Assembly: GCF_001942465.1 (NCBI RefSeq)
Contig: NZ_MKJY01000277.1
Location: forward strand, 1-56,215
Source: Actinomadura sp. CNU-125
Lineage (GTDB): Bacteria > Actinomycetota > Actinomycetes > Streptosporangiales > Streptosporangiaceae
DNA: 56,215 nucleotides
Direction of reading: 5' to 3'
Shown here: piece after piece, positions 26,055-35,012 of the stretch
Numbering within the stretch: position 1 is the first letter of the stretch
Layout of the letters: the number at the start of each line of letters is the position of its first letter
Translations under genes and position numbers: made by a program
Notes under the pieces: generated by a model
Database searches by the model: none
Told to the model about the DNA's origin: nothing
Seen by the model: only the letters and a program-made list of their open reading frames with translations

Positions 26055-26486
26055 TCACCCCGTGGCGACGGCGATCTCCAGCCCCGCGTCTTCCAGCCGG
26101 CTCCCGAGCCGTTCCATCTCGGCGAGAGTTCCGACGACCCCGTCCGACCTCAGACGTTCCGCACTGCGTCTCACCTCGGAGAACGGCACCCCGAGAACGT
26201 CGCGGACCGCCTTCATGGTGCGCAGCGACCCCAGCGGCTCCCCGGTGATCGTCAGGACGGCCGGTCCGTGCTCCGCCAGGATCAGTCGCCTCAGCTCGTC
26301 CGGGGTCTCTCCCACGCCGCAGGCGACGGTGAGGAACTCGCAGGACGTGCATTGACGCTGGACGTGCCAGTGCACCTCGTCGAGAAAGAAGTCCTGGCTC
26401 GCGCTGACCTCGACCGTTTCGCCGCAATCGGGACATCGTTCGCGCCAGGACGAAGCCTGCCCGGGGGGTGCCACCATGCTCGTCAT
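26055..26486 (-). CDS. Zinc-ribbon protein of unknown function
   Basis: This protein of about 143 residues has an N-terminal treble of cysteines: CPDCGETV and, 25 residues later, CTSCEFLTVACG, enough to bind one zinc. Between them is a conserved-looking DFFLDEVHWHVQRQC. The C-terminal 80 residues are helical (LGSLRTMKAVRDVLGVPFSE). ATG at 26486 or 26477 may start it; no ribosome-binding site is clear, and GATAAT-like bases abut the first ATG. Similar small proteins occur in other actinomycetes but have no known role. Confidence 0.7.
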   Translation of the reverse strand: MTSMVAPPGQASSWRERCPDCGETVEVSASQDFFLDEVHWHVQRQCTSCEFLTVACGVGETPDELRRLILAEHGPAVLTITGEPLGSLRTMKAVRDVLGVPFSEVRRSAERLRSDGVVGTLAEMERLGSRLEDAGLEIAVATG

Positions 26487-26495
26487 TATCGGTAC

Positions 26496-26537
26496 CGGGC
26501 GGTTCCGTGTCCGGCGGACCGGACACGGAACCGCCCG
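26496..26537. terminator. Perfect 19-bp stem-loop
   Basis: CGGGCGGTTCCGTGTCCGG pairs without mismatch with CCGGACACGGAACCGCCCG around CGGA. It lies eight bases past the stop of the minus-strand alpha/beta hydrolase at 26545, as expected for its terminator, and shields the zinc-ribbon gene downstream. Confidence 0.85.
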
Positions 26538-26544
26538 ATCCGCG

Positions 26545-27462
26545 CTAAACCGCCAGGCCGTCGAGGATGGCGGCCACTTCACCGGCCCTGTACAGGAAGC
26601 CCACGTGCGACGTGTCGAGGGTGTGCACGTCGTAGGGGTTGCCCGGCGTCAGGGCGTCCGCTTCGGCGATCAGCCTGTCCTGCATCGCCACCGGAATGGA
26701 CCGGTCCTCGGTGAGCCGGACGTACGTCCGGGGGACGGTGCCCCAGGTGTCGGCGCGGACGCGGGCGTCCGACATCATCACCGCCATCGACTCGTCGGGC
26801 TGCAGGATGTTGAGGAACGCCCGGAACCGCGCGTCGTCGACGTCCGCCATCGTGGCGGCCTTGAGCGCGGCGAGCAGCTCCGGGTCGGCGGTGCGGTAGT
26901 TGGCCCGGCCGACGCCGAGCCGCTGCGGGTCCCCGACGTTCAGCGCGGCCAGCGGGCCCATGAGGTTGTCGGCGTACTCCGGTTCCTGCATGTATTCGAT
27001 CGGGTTCGACCGTTGCACGCACGACCACGCGGAGATGTAGACGAGCCGGCTCACCAGCTCCGGGGCCTGGTTGGCCACGCCGGTGATGGTCGTCCCCCCG
27101 AGGCTGGCGCCCACCAGGACGACGGGCCCGTGCGCCGCCAGGCGACGGACGACGCCGGTGACCGCGTCCACGTTGTCCTGCAAGGTGACGCCTTCCAGCG
27201 TGGACGGTTCGTCCGCCCAGGCTTCGAGGTCCTGCGGGGCCTGGTAGGCGACGGGGTACTGCGCGTCGAACCCGTGGCCGGGCAGGTCGACGGCGAAGCC
27301 GCGGTGGCCGAGCAACGCCAGTTCGCGCTGGACGGGCGCCCACATGAAGGAGCTGGTCCCGGAGCCGTGGACCAGGACGAACGTCGGAGCGGCATCGGTG
27401 ATGGTGCTGCTGGAATCGGATGGCATGAATGCGGTCCGTTCGGATCGAGGCATGACGGACAT
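26545..27462 (-). CDS. Alpha/beta hydrolase (esterase-like)
   Basis: The catalytic triad is readable: oxyanion motif VLVHGSGTSSFMW, nucleophile Ser in VVLVGASLGGTTITG, acid in RLTEDRSIPVAM and His in TLDTSHVGFLYRAGEV. Length from the ATG at 27462 is about 305 residues, but ATGs at 27453 and 27426 are also possible and none has a clear ribosome-binding site; homology begins only after residue 25. It resembles EstA/hydroxynitrile-lyase-like plant and actinobacterial esterases. Its leader contains a leaderless mini-ORF and hairpin, and an OhrR-like regulator gene lies upstream on the same strand. Confidence 0.85.
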   Translation of the reverse strand: MSVMPRSERTAFMPSDSSSTITDAAPTFVLVHGSGTSSFMWAPVQRELALLGHRGFAVDLPGHGFDAQYPVAYQAPQDLEAWADEPSTLEGVTLQDNVDAVTGVVRRLAAHGPVVLVGASLGGTTITGVANQAPELVSRLVYISAWSCVQRSNPIEYMQEPEYADNLMGPLAALNVGDPQRLGVGRANYRTADPELLAALKAATMADVDDARFRAFLNILQPDESMAVMMSDARVRADTWGTVPRTYVRLTEDRSIPVAMQDRLIAEADALTPGNPYDVHTLDTSHVGFLYRAGEVAAILDGLAV

Positions 27463-27622
27463 GCCCGGAGTCGAGAGGAGGTCGGCCGACGGCACGTTCT
27501 GCGGAGCGTCGGCTGCGCCGTCCCGGACCGCGTCACCCGCGCAGGAAGGAGGCGGGGCGGTCGGCGACGGGCCTGTCGCGAGACGGGGAAGACCGGGCGC
27601 CGTTCACAGGCGCGCCTCGGCC

Positions 27623-27643
27623 GCCGATCGTCGAGCGATCGGC
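27623..27643 (-). promoter_or_regulatory. Stem-loop after the mini-ORF
   Basis: GCCGATCG pairs perfectly with CGATCGGC around five bases, 14 bases past the mini-ORF stop in the direction of transcription. The arrangement mini-ORF then hairpin then structural gene resembles attenuator leaders, but no run of T follows. Confidence 0.4.
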
Positions 27644-27656
27644 AGAACGTCCCGTC

Positions 27657-27689
27657 TCAGCGGGTCCGGAGCCGGATGAAGTAGACCAT
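27657..27689 (-). CDS. Leaderless 10-residue mini-ORF in the esterase leader
   Basis: ATG at 27689 encodes MVYFIRLRTR and stops at 27657. An extended -10 (TGC then TAGAAT, 27696-27701) lies exactly six bases upstream, so transcription should begin at the ATG itself. No -35 is obvious, which is tolerated with an extended -10. Such leaderless mini-ORFs are common in actinobacteria and some control downstream genes. Coding status is inferred only from promoter geometry. Confidence 0.45.
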   Translation of the reverse strand: MVYFIRLRTR

Positions 27690-27695
27690 GATCGA

Positions 27696-27701
27696 ATTCT
27701 A
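27696..27701 (-). promoter_or_regulatory. Extended -10 promoter of the esterase leader transcript
   Basis: On the minus strand TGCTAGAAT forms an extended -10 element, with six bases between it and the mini-ORF ATG. It lies just past the OhrR-like gene stop, so the esterase probably has its own promoter rather than depending on the regulator transcript. Confidence 0.55.
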
Positions 27702-27712
27702 GCAGTGCCCGG

Positions 27713-28171
27713 TCAGGCGGAGCCGCCGCTCGCGGCGGCGATGACGCGGGTGAGCGTGCGGTGCAGGTCCTGCAGCTCGTCGAGGCTCATGCCGAGGCGT
27801 TCCATGATCGTGGCGGGGATCTTCTCGGCCTGTGCCCGGAGGGCCTCCCCGGCGGGCGTCACGGTGACGGCCAGCAGCCGCTCGTCCCGGCTGTCGCGCT
27901 CGCGGCGGATGAGATCCGCCCCCTCCAGGCGTTTGAGCAGGGGAGAGAGCGTTCCGGGGTCGAGTTCCAGCAGGCGGCTGAGCTCCTTGACCGACAACCT
28001 GCGGTGCTCCCACAGCGCCAGCATCACCAGGTATTGCGGGTGCGTCAGCCCCATCGGCTCCAGGATCGGCCGGTAGTGCGCCAGCACCGTGCGCGAGGCG
28101 ACCACCAGGGCGAAGCACACCTGGTTCTCCAGGGCGAGCGGGTCGGGAACGTCGCTCAGATCACGCGCCAC
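27713..28171 (-). CDS. MarR family regulator, OhrR-like
   Basis: GTG at 28171 follows GGAGG. The 152-residue product has the winged helix (LTHPQYLVMLALWEHRRLSV, LDPGTLSPLLKRLEGADLIR, RDERLLAVTVTPAG). Near residue 19, ENQVCFALVVASR contains the single Cys in the position used by OhrR to sense organic hydroperoxides. No ohr gene is adjacent; instead two small membrane protein genes are divergent, and a 16-bp perfect palindrome lies between. It therefore probably regulates itself and that pair in response to peroxide or another thiol-reactive signal. Confidence 0.88.
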   Translation of the reverse strand: MARDLSDVPDPLALENQVCFALVVASRTVLAHYRPILEPMGLTHPQYLVMLALWEHRRLSVKELSRLLELDPGTLSPLLKRLEGADLIRRERDSRDERLLAVTVTPAGEALRAQAEKIPATIMERLGMSLDELQDLHRTLTRVIAAASGGSA

Positions 28172-28216
28172 GGGTCCTCCGGACGAATCGCTCTTCGGTT
28201 AACCTGATGGTACCGC

Positions 28217-28238
28217 AATGATTGGTGCACCAATCGTT
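28217..28238. promoter_or_regulatory. MarR-type operator
   Basis: GATTGGTGCACCAATC (28220-28235) is a perfect palindrome; with one mismatch pair it extends to 22 bases (AATGATTGG to CCAATCGTT). It sits between the divergent OhrR-like gene and the first small membrane protein gene, within 25 bases of the latter's start. Confidence 0.75.
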
Positions 28239-28257
28239 TGGCCGCAATGGAGGTGCC

Positions 28258-28440
28258 GTGTTCGGCAGAGCCCCGATCGAAGAGCGCATCGCCCGCCGTC
28301 AGGCCGAGCTGGACCCCCGCCCGCGCGGCAAGAGCCAGTTCGACCAGCCCACCGCCAAGTACCTGTTCATCGTCATGGCGGTCGTGACTGTGGCCGCGCA
28401 CGTCATCGGAGGCGTCCTGCTCGCCGTCCTGGCCCACTGA
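28258..28440 (+). CDS. Small single-TM protein, paralog 1
   Basis: GTG at 28258 behind GGAGG gives 60 residues: a charged N-terminus (IEERIARRQAELDPRPRG), then SQFDQPTAKY and one membrane helix (LFIVMAVVTVAAHVIGGVLL). There is no cleavable signal peptide; the topology is N-in/C-out by charge. The part from SQFD to the end aligns with the next gene, so the two arose by duplication. I do not know the family. The proximity to the MarR operator indicates control by the divergent regulator. Confidence 0.75.
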   Translation: MFGRAPIEERIARRQAELDPRPRGKSQFDQPTAKYLFIVMAVVTVAAHVIGGVLLAVLAH

Positions 28441-28449
28441 GGAGACCGC

Positions 28450-28647
28450 ATGCCCATGAGACGACCGTCCTTCCTGCCGTCCCTGGACGAACTGGAGCAG
28501 CAGGCCCAAGACCGATCGGCCCACCGTGCCGCCCCCGGCTCCCAGTTCGACCACCCCACGGCCAAGTACGTCCTCATCGCCGTTCTCGCCGTGACCGCCC
28601 TGGCGCACATCATCGGCGGCATCGTCTTCGCGATCGTCGGCTTCTGA
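28450..28647 (+). CDS. Small single-TM protein, paralog 2
   Basis: ATG at 28450 follows GGAG and starts nine bases after the first paralog's stop. The 65 residues share SQFD-PTAKY and the helix motif AHIIGGIVFAI with the neighbour (AHVIGGVLLAV); the N-terminal 30 residues differ (SLDELEQQAQDRSAHRA). The conserved Ala-His-x-Ile-Gly-Gly in the membrane suggests a packing or metal/haem contact, possibly a heterodimer. No known domain is recognised. Confidence 0.75.
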   Translation: MPMRRPSFLPSLDELEQQAQDRSAHRAAPGSQFDHPTAKYVLIAVLAVTALAHIIGGIVFAIVGF

Positions 28648-28702
28648 GCCCGCCGGAAAACCCGTCGCGTCCCGGGCGACCGGCCCGCCATGCTGCCGGG
28701 CG

Positions 28703-29605
28703 ATGAACGACGAAGAGTTCTACGCCTCGTCCGGCACCCTCCTCGGTGCCCTGCAGCGCGGTCTCGGCCGCGGCGTGACCCGCGCGATGCACGACCCGGA
28801 CGCCGCCCGTCCGGCGGTGCTGTCCTGCCTGCGGCGCGATCACCGCTGGTGGTGGACGGTCGACGAGCGCGCCGTCTACCTGGCCCGTCTGGTCCGCGAC
28901 CTGGAGATTCCCGTCGCCCAGGTTCTGGCGGTGCTGGACGCTACGCCTCCCGAAGACGACGAGAACGCCGCGGGCCTGACCCTGGAAGTCCTGGAGGTGC
29001 TCGGCCGCGCGGGAAACCGGGAGGCCACCGAAGCCGTACGCCGCCACACCCCCGAAGGCCCGCACCCGATCGAGGCCGCACCCGGCGAAAGGCCCCCCGC
29101 ACCGGTCCCGGACCCCACGCTGGCGGAAGCACGCCGCTGGACGACGGTGCCCGATCATCCCCGGTACTGGCCCTCCGCGCACGTCCTGGCCGGCGACGGC
29201 GAGGAACGCGACGTCCCGGCTCTCCTGGAGGTGGTGAACCGGGTACCCACGCGCACGGAGGGCCTCGACCGGTGCTATCGCGGTTTGATCGAAGGGCTGG
29301 CCCGCATCGGCGGAGACGAGGCGGCCCAGGTCGTCCCGCGCCTGCGGTCGCTGTGGTTCACACCGCATACTTACGAGCGCGCAGCCGTACTGCACGCGCT
29401 CTTGACGTTCGCCCCGGCGGACGAGCATCCCCGGTACCTGATCGAAGGACTGGAGGACTGCGAGGCGGACGTCCGGGAACTGGCCGTCGCCCACGTCGAG
29501 CTCACCGACCGCACCCGCCGCTGCCTCGCCTACCTGCGCGACGACCCCATGGAGACGCCCGAGGTCCGCGCCGCGGCCGCACGCCGCCTGGACCGGAGCG
29601 GCTGA
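28703..29605 (+). CDS. HEAT-like repeat protein of unknown function
   Basis: This 300-residue soluble protein starts with ATG at 28703. It is mostly helical with HEAT-like pairs, for example ALLEVVNRVPTRTEGLDRCY / GLIEGLARIGGDEAAQVVPR and YLIEGLEDCEADVRELAVAH. The N-terminal third contains FYASSGTLLGALQRGLGRG, a motif I recall in actinobacterial proteins of unknown role. A Pro-rich linker sits at residues 115-140. It has no obvious operon partner and converges on the WYL regulator gene. Confidence 0.7.
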   Translation: MNDEEFYASSGTLLGALQRGLGRGVTRAMHDPDAARPAVLSCLRRDHRWWWTVDERAVYLARLVRDLEIPVAQVLAVLDATPPEDDENAAGLTLEVLEVLGRAGNREATEAVRRHTPEGPHPIEAAPGERPPAPVPDPTLAEARRWTTVPDHPRYWPSAHVLAGDGEERDVPALLEVVNRVPTRTEGLDRCYRGLIEGLARIGGDEAAQVVPRLRSLWFTPHTYERAAVLHALLTFAPADEHPRYLIEGLEDCEADVRELAVAHVELTDRTRRCLAYLRDDPMETPEVRAAAARRLDRSG

Positions 29606-29635
29606 TCAGACCCGGGCAGGCACTCGGCCGCCCGC
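29604..29635 (+). repeat. 32-bp direct repeat, left copy
   Basis: GATCAGACCC-GGGCA-GGCACTCGGCCGCCCGC matches 31392-31423 in 29 of 32 positions and in the same orientation. The right copy is the 3' end of the aldo/keto reductase gene including its stop codon; the left copy is non-coding apart from overlapping the last base pair of the HEAT gene's stop. The two copies flank the WYL regulator and NmrA genes. Confidence 0.75.
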
Positions 29636-30346
29636 CTACGAGCGTCGGTCGCTCGCACCGAAGTCGCTTGCGAGCCAGTCCTCGATCGAATCCCACGGGA
29701 AAGCGTGGCGTCCGTACGGCCCGGGCATGGTCGTGGGGGCCTGTATCCGGTCGAGTCGAAAGAGACGCCAGTCGTCGCGGCCGAGGTCATAGGCGATGAG
29801 GTACCAGTGCCGGTGCCGCAGGAGATGTCGATATGGCTCGACCGTGCGGCGTGAACCGCGGCCGTGCTGATCCGTGTAGTCGAACATGAGGCGTGCGCTC
29901 ATCGCAACGGCATCGGCGATCGTGCCGACGAGTTCCCAGTCCGTTGGCGCCGGGGCCTCGCGGAGGACTTGCGTCGACAGCGCTATCGCCGCGGCACGCC
30001 GTCGCAGGTTCCCCGGCAGCACCAGTTCGAGCTTCGCCCGGGCTGCTGCAACGGACGTGTCGTGGGGCGACCACGCTTCCAGGATCATCAGGCTCGTGAT
30101 GATCGTCGAGACCTCGTCCGAACTGAGCAGCAGCGGCGGAATCCTCATACTCGGCCGCAGTGCGTAAGTGGCACCTGGACCTGGGCGGGAGTGCACCTCG
30201 TAGCCCATATCGCGAAGACGCATCGCATCTCGGCGCACTGTGCGTTCGCTGACCCGCAGGCGGGCGGCGAGGTCGTGGGCGGTCCACTCCCGCGCCGACT
30301 GAAGGAGCGCCAGCAGTTGCAATGACCGGGTCGTGGGCGAGTCCAT
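29636..30346 (-). CDS. WYL-domain transcriptional regulator (YafY/DeoR-type HTH)
   Basis: The 236-residue product from ATG at 30346 has an HTH (LQLLALLQSAREWTAHDLAA, VSERTVRRDAMRLRDMGYEV) and a C-terminal WYL domain (TVEPYRHLLRHRHWYLIAYD, WRLFRLDRIQAP). WYL domains bind small ligands or nucleic acid; in this family they usually act on a neighbouring gene. It is divergent from the NmrA-like gene with an inverted repeat between them. A longer frame to 30445 overlaps the divergent gene and is unlikely. Confidence 0.9.
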   Translation of the reverse strand: MDSPTTRSLQLLALLQSAREWTAHDLAARLRVSERTVRRDAMRLRDMGYEVHSRPGPGATYALRPSMRIPPLLLSSDEVSTIITSLMILEAWSPHDTSVAAARAKLELVLPGNLRRRAAAIALSTQVLREAPAPTDWELVGTIADAVAMSARLMFDYTDQHGRGSRRTVEPYRHLLRHRHWYLIAYDLGRDDWRLFRLDRIQAPTTMPGPYGRHAFPWDSIEDWLASDFGASDRRS

Positions 30347-30364
30347 CGATCCATGATCGCCCAA

Positions 30365-30389
30365 GATGCGGCCAGGATCCGGCCGCATC
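30365..30389. promoter_or_regulatory. Operator candidate between WYL and NmrA genes
   Basis: GATGCGGCC (30365-30373) and GGCCGCATC (30381-30389) are perfect nine-base arms around AGGATCC, in the middle of the 82-base divergent region. It is the expected site for the WYL regulator. Confidence 0.6.
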
Positions 30390-30428
30390 CCCTCATAGCG
30401 TGGAGGGCGACCCGAGGGAAGGAACTCC

Positions 30429-32445
<2,017 letters not shown>

Positions 32446-32458
32446 CTAAGGTGGGGGC

Positions 32459-33052
32459 ATGGCCAGCACCGACTCCACGCGCGACCGGATCGTCGCCGCG
32501 GCCCAGGCCGAGTTCGCCCGGCACGGGATCGCCGGCGCCCGGGTCGACCGGATCGCCAAGGCCGCCCGCACCAGCAAGGAACGCGTCTACGCGTACTTCC
32601 GCAGCAAGGAGAAGCTGTACGGCTTCGTGGCCGCACGGGAACTGGCGGTGGCCGCCGAGGCCATCCATCTGGACCCGACCGATCTGCCCGCCTACGCCGG
32701 GCAGATGTTCGACTACTTCGCCGCGCACCCCGACCGCTACCGGTTCATCGCCTGGGGACGTCTCGAACTCGGGTCCGACACCGAACCGTCCGCCGATGAA
32801 GCCGACCCCTACGGCGAGGCGATCCGCTGCAAGGCCGAGTGGATCCGCCAGGCCCAAGAGGCCGGCGACCTCGACCCCACCTGGGACCCGACCGACGTGT
32901 TGGCCCTCGTCACCCAGATCGCCACCACCTGGCTCGACCAGCCCGAACTCGGATGCCTCCCACGGGACGCGACGGACCCCGCCACGGTCGCCCGCCGCGC
33001 CGCCGTCGTCCGAGCCGTCCACACCCTCTTCCCGCCCGCCGACTCCTCTTGA
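32459..33052 (+). CDS. TetR family transcriptional regulator
   Basis: ATG at 32459, 197 residues. The HTH is TRDRIVAAAQAEFARHGIAG with ARVDRIAKAARTSKERVYAY FRSKEKLYG. The C-terminal domain has the Trp-rich helix VLALVTQIATTWLDQPELGC. It is divergent from the aldo/keto reductase gene and probably represses both through the palindromes in the shared region. The -10 TAAGGT places transcription start at the ATG. Confidence 0.92.
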   Translation: MASTDSTRDRIVAAAQAEFARHGIAGARVDRIAKAARTSKERVYAYFRSKEKLYGFVAARELAVAAEAIHLDPTDLPAYAGQMFDYFAAHPDRYRFIAWGRLELGSDTEPSADEADPYGEAIRCKAEWIRQAQEAGDLDPTWDPTDVLALVTQIATTWLDQPELGCLPRDATDPATVARRAAVVRAVHTLFPPADSS

Positions 33053-33070
33053 TCGCGCCGGGGCGTCCTG

Positions 33071-33376
33071 TCAGCTGAGCATGCGGTAGTCGCCGAGAAC
33101 CTCAAGGGGCTGGGGCGCGGGAGCCGCTTCCACCGCCCATCTGGCCACGGTCGCCAGCAACTCGCGCGCCTCGGCGATACCGGGCAGCGGGTTCTCCACG
33201 CCGTCGGCGAGCTCCAGCAGCGCGACGAACTCGGTGCCTTCGGCCCGGCGGAGGTAGGCGTACCGGACGCCGTCCGGCCGCTGGGCGCGCACGGCGGCGA
33301 ACGCTTTCTCGATCGCCTGGACCACCTCGGTGACGCCTTCTTCGGTCACCTGGTACTTGATCATGAAGACCGGCAT
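33071..33376 (-). CDS. Small ABM-like (antibiotic biosynthesis monooxygenase fold) protein
   Basis: ATG at 33376 follows AGGAG. The 101-residue product begins MPVFMIKYQVTEEGVTEVVQ and continues AIEKAFAAVRAQRPDGVRYA, YLRRAEGTEFVALLELADG: a ferredoxin-like beta-alpha-beta pattern like the ABM/YgiN proteins, without their usual catalytic residues being evident. It converges on the TetR gene and has no partner. The gap to 33534 contains a T-N-A type motif (ATACCTGCATCTAT, near 33464-33477) resembling a LysR box, but no LysR gene. Confidence 0.6.
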   Translation of the reverse strand: MPVFMIKYQVTEEGVTEVVQAIEKAFAAVRAQRPDGVRYAYLRRAEGTEFVALLELADGVENPLPGIAEARELLATVARWAVEAAPAPQPLEVLGDYRMLS

Positions 33377-33533
33377 GGCTGCTCCTGCCCATCGGGGAGA
33401 GAACGGCGAGCCCGTTGCTCGCTCACGGCGGCAAGCCTCTCCGACGGCCGGTTTCAGCGTCCAATACCTGCATCTATAACCGGGCGGGATGGATGATCGT
33501 GCCCGATCCCGCGCGTCGCGTCCGGGCCGGTCG

Positions 33534-33995
33534 TCAGGAGATCGTCTTGCGGTAGACCTGGCGGGAACCGCCCTCGGGGCCCGGCTCCGCGGTCTCGGCG
33601 GGGGCGAAGCCGAGCCGCTCGTAGAAGACCCGGGCGCCGCTCGCGGACGCGCCGGGGTGGTCGGCCCCGAAGGTCACGACCTCCACGGTCGCGGGGACGC
33701 GCACGAACCGTCCCATCGCGTCCGCCATCAGCGCCCGACCGGCGCCTCGCCCGCGCACCCGTTCGGAAACGACGAGCCAGTGGACGTGGTAGGTCGGGTG
33801 CTCGCCTCCCATGAACAACCCGCCGAGAACATCGGCCCCTTCGGTGGCGACCAGGGCCGTGCCCCGGCGAACGTGCTTGGCGACGGCCGCGTGGAAGCCC
33901 GGGTCCTCGACCATGGGGCCGAACCAGTCCTCGACCTGTGCGGCCAAGGCGACGAACCCGGGCTCGTCCCGTTCACCGGCGAGCCTGACGTCCAC
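33534..33995 (-). CDS. GNAT family N-acetyltransferase
   Basis: GTG at 33995 has GATACT six bases upstream (34002-34007), predicting a leaderless transcript; the open frame extends further but lacks homology. The 153 residues show the GNAT core: HVHWLVVSERVRGRGAGRAL (acetyl-CoA loop V-x-x-x-x-R-G-x-G-x-G/A), VTFGADHPGASASGARVFYE and RLGFAPAETAE. The acceptor is unknown. It stands alone. Confidence 0.87.
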   Translation of the reverse strand: MDVRLAGERDEPGFVALAAQVEDWFGPMVEDPGFHAAVAKHVRRGTALVATEGADVLGGLFMGGEHPTYHVHWLVVSERVRGRGAGRALMADAMGRFVRVPATVEVVTFGADHPGASASGARVFYERLGFAPAETAEPGPEGGSRQVYRKTIS

Positions 33996-34072
33996 GCGTG
34001 CAGTATCGCAGCCCGCGCCCGCCGTGGCCCGGCTGTCGGACGGCTCCGCACGCCAAGGCCGCGAGTGGGGAA

Positions 34073-34294
34073 TCAGGCGAGGTCGTGGCCGCCGGACTTG
34101 ATCTGGGAGAGGAGGGCGGCCCAGGTGCTTGGGGTGAGGGCGAGCGTGGGCCCCTTGGGATCCTTGGAGTCCCGCACCGCACACCGCCCCGCGATATCCG
34201 CGACCTCAATGCAATCTGCGCCTTGCGCGGAGTGATGGCTCTTGCGCCAGTTGGGTTTCGAAGTAGCGAAAAACGGTTGCGAGCGCTTGGCCAC
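34073..34294 (-). CDS. DUF397 protein, copy 4 of 4
   Basis: GTG at 34294 behind AGGGAAA, 73 residues. Family signature: NWRKSHHSAQGADCIEVADI, AVRDSKDPKGPTLALTPSTW, ending ALLSQIKSGGHDL. DUF397 proteins are small partners of Scr1/WhiJ-type HTH regulators in actinomycetes and are thought to modulate them. It is the last of four tandem copies downstream of such a regulator. Confidence 0.9.
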   Translation of the reverse strand: MAKRSQPFFATSKPNWRKSHHSAQGADCIEVADIAGRCAVRDSKDPKGPTLALTPSTWAALLSQIKSGGHDLA

Positions 34295-34320
34295 GCTGGT
34301 TTCCCTATAGCGATGCGGGG

Positions 34321-34545
34321 TCACGGGAGGTCGTGACCACCGGTCTTGATGCGGGTGAGAAGGGTGGCCCAGGCATGAGGGGTGACGGTGAGACAGGGGC
34401 CGTTCGGGTCCTTCGAGTCTCGTACCAGGTGTTGCCCGACTATCTCCGCGACCTCGATACACTCCGTGCCGCCGCCTTGGGAGTAGCTGCTCTTGCGCCA
34501 GGTGGGCTTTGAAGCCGCGAACGGCGATGTCAATTGGTCGACCAT
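34321..34545 (-). CDS. DUF397 protein, copy 3 of 4
   Basis: ATG at 34545, 74 residues. TWRKSSYSQGGGTECIEVAE has one more Gly than the neighbours in the loop before Cys; then LVRDSKDPNGPCLTVTPHAW and TRIKTGGHDL. A second Cys (GPCLTV) is peculiar to this copy. It is separated from copy 4 by 26 bases and from copy 2 by 24, so the set reads as one operon. Confidence 0.9.
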   Translation of the reverse strand: MVDQLTSPFAASKPTWRKSSYSQGGGTECIEVAEIVGQHLVRDSKDPNGPCLTVTPHAWATLLTRIKTGGHDLP

Positions 34546-34569
34546 GCTCTTTACCTGTAGCGAACGTCG

Positions 34570-34779
34570 TCAGGGGAGGTCGTGGGCGCCGGTTTTGACG
34601 GTGGTGAGGAGGGCGGTCCAGGCGTGCGGGGTGAGGGCTAGCGTGGGCCCATTGGGATCCGTGGAGTCGCGAACGACGTGTCCGACTGCGAAAATTTCCG
34701 CAACCTCGACGCACGTGGCGCCCTGCGCCGAGTAAGAGCTCTTGCGCCAGTTGAGTGCCGACTCGGCCGGAGTGGTCAT
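34570..34779 (-). CDS. DUF397 protein, copy 2 of 4
   Basis: ATG at 34779, 69 residues, the shortest N-terminus of the four. NWRKSSYSAQGATCVEVAEI and VVRDSTDPNGPTLALTPHAW; the usual DSKDP is DSTDP here. It ends LLTTVKTGAHDL. Family and context are as for its neighbours. Confidence 0.9.
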   Translation of the reverse strand: MTTPAESALNWRKSSYSAQGATCVEVAEIFAVGHVVRDSTDPNGPTLALTPHAWTALLTTVKTGAHDLP

Positions 34780-34797
34780 GCTTTCCCTCTGACGTGG

Positions 34798-35010
34798 TCA
34801 GTGGAGGTTGTGGATGCCGGTCTTGATGGTGGTGAGGAAGGACGACCACGCGCGTGGGGTGAACGTGAGTATCGGGCCGTCCGGGTCCTTGGAGTCCCTG
34901 ACGAGGCGGACTCCGGGAGTTTTTGCGAGTTCGACGCACTGTCCGTTGGCCTGGGTGTGGCTGCTCGTGCGCCAGGTGAGAGAGGTGGCGTCGATGGGGG
35001 GCTGAGGCAT
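34798..35010 (-). CDS. DUF397 protein, copy 1 of 4 (adjacent to the regulator)
   Basis: ATG at 35010, 70 residues; it begins three bases from the regulator's stop, so translation is coupled. LTWRTSSHTQANGQCVELAK and LVRDSKDPDGPILTFTPRAW. It is the most divergent copy, lacking the WRKSSYS form. As the copy joined to the regulator it is the best candidate for its cognate partner. Confidence 0.9.
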   Translation of the reverse strand: MPQPPIDATSLTWRTSSHTQANGQCVELAKTPGVRLVRDSKDPDGPILTFTPRAWSSFLTTIKTGIHNLH

Positions 35011-35012
35011 GG

